From positions 2,570,501 through 2,634,500 of the forward strand of contig NZ_CP033580.1 in NCBI RefSeq assembly GCF_003722315.1: 64,000 nt of DNA, in the 5' to 3' direction. Of the stretch, positions 63,374-64,000 are shown piece after piece. The position numbers and the translations under genes are program-made. The notes under the pieces were generated by a model. The model made no database searches. It saw only the letters and a program-made list of their open reading frames with translations, and had not been told where the DNA came from. Origin of the DNA: Thermoanaerobacter ethanolicus JW 200 (lineage in GTDB: Bacteria; Bacillota; Thermoanaerobacteria; Thermoanaerobacterales; Thermoanaerobacteraceae). Every line of letters starts with the position of its first letter. The first letter of the stretch is position 1.

Positions 63374-63424
63374 ATAATAGATAGGCTACACAGTATTTTG
63401 TGTATGCTCTATCTATTATTTTTA
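63374..63424 (+). terminator. Terminator behind the DUF2148 gene
   Basis: ATAATAGATAG (63374-63384) pairs with CTATCTATTAT (63409-63419), an inner TACACA/TGTGTA helix sits on top, and TTTTTA follows. Confidence 0.7.
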
Positions 63425-63512
63425 TACATAAGTAAATATTAATATATATTGAATAATTGTAGTATATTTAGTATACTTGGTATATTAATATTTTTGCATA
63501 GGAGGTGTTCCC

Positions 63513-64000
63513 TTGAGAGTGGAGGAAATAGTTATACTAGGAGGACAGAAGCGATACTTGCTTGTTGATGATGACGGTGAGCCAGTAGAGTCAGTGTATA
63601 GGTTTTTAAAATTTAAAGATAATGCTGGAAAAGCAAGGAACACTCTTCGTGCATACTGTTATCATTTGAAGGAGTTTTTTGAGTTTCTTCAACAAAAAGA
63701 CAGAGATTATCGTGATATAAGCATAGACGATATGGCAGAGTTCATGAGATGGCTACAAACACCACATAGGAATGTAAAAGTATCATCAATAAAGCCTTCG
63801 CAAGATGTTTTACAAGCAAATACTGTTAATGCCTACATATCAAGTGTTATTGAGTTTTATGACTATCTAATGAAGATTGATGATTATTCTATACAATTAT
63901 CTCAAAGGCTTAAAAAGCAGATACCAGGTTCTCGGAGAGAATTTAAGGATTTCTTATATCATATTAACAAGAACAGGGATTACAATACGAAAATTTTAAA
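63513..64000 (+). CDS. Tn554-type tyrosine recombinase (TnpA-like), partial
   Basis: The frame opens with TTG at 63513, five bases after GGAGGTG, and runs open to the window edge (162 codons visible). The protein starts LRVEEIVILGGQKRYLLVDD and contains NTLRAYCYHLKEFFEFLQ, an N-terminal SAM-like DNA-binding domain of tyrosine recombinases. It resembles, as I recall it, TnpA of Tn554, which has the same YCYHLK..FEFL core. The catalytic domain lies outside the window. It is probably the first gene of a Tn554-like transposon or integrative element that continues to the right. Confidence 0.72.
   Translation, partial: MRVEEIVILGGQKRYLLVDDDGEPVESVYRFLKFKDNAGKARNTLRAYCYHLKEFFEFLQQKDRDYRDISIDDMAEFMRWLQTPHRNVKVSSIKPSQDVLQANTVNAYISSVIEFYDYLMKIDDYSIQLSQRLKKQIPGSRREFKDFLYHINKNRDYNTKIL

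Overview
The window looks like the chromosome of a low-GC, thermophilic, spore-forming anaerobic Firmicute, most likely Thermoanaerobacter or a close relative. This rests on base composition, AGGAGG-type ribosome sites, a GerAB-like germination permease, a PPi-type phosphofructokinase, rubredoxin, a short HisG with HisZ, and S-box and THI-box leaders. The genus is inferred from the sequence only; no search was run.

Left part (1-10.7 kb): a partial sugar-nucleotide transferase, a Na/Pi-type transporter, a germination permease, a PIG-L deacetylase, a dipeptidase and glyA. Between glyA and the convergent his operon sit an IS1182-type insertion sequence and a group IIC intron. Both are placed on the same intrinsic terminator hairpin. 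The ancestral junction can be rebuilt almost base by base, and it shows that the intron rewrote the last codons of hisIE.

Next (10.7-18.3 kb) is a complete histidine operon on the minus strand, hisZ-G-D-C-B-H-A-F-IE, with a clear promoter. From 18.5 to 23.5 kb is a patchwork: a Uma2 nuclease gene, an acetamidase/formamidase with a zinc-knuckle insert, a duplicated promoter segment, an IS110-family element whose upstream noncoding region folds like a bridge RNA, and an NTase/HEPN pair.

The 23.8-34.5 kb region holds an old-yellow-enzyme type reductase and a minus-strand sugar operon: LacI regulator, ABC importer, TIM-barrel isomerase, ROK kinase and Gfo/Idh dehydrogenase. Three ~60-bp repeats carrying an operator-like motif lie upstream of the LacI gene. 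From 34.5 to 50.9 kb come a GldA/F/G-like ABC cluster, a 2888-residue cyclic beta-1,2-glucan synthase-like protein, CorA, an RsmF-type rRNA methyltransferase and a second Gfo/Idh protein.

At 51.0-52.9 kb is a second, nearly identical intron in the opposite orientation, right behind the metX terminator. It is followed by the hom-metY-metX operon under a SAM-I riboswitch, and divergently by thiC under a TPP riboswitch. The right end carries rubredoxin, a kinase-less KdpD-like sensor, an NhaC-type antiporter, PPi-PFK, a DUF2148 protein and the start of a Tn554-type recombinase cut by the window edge.
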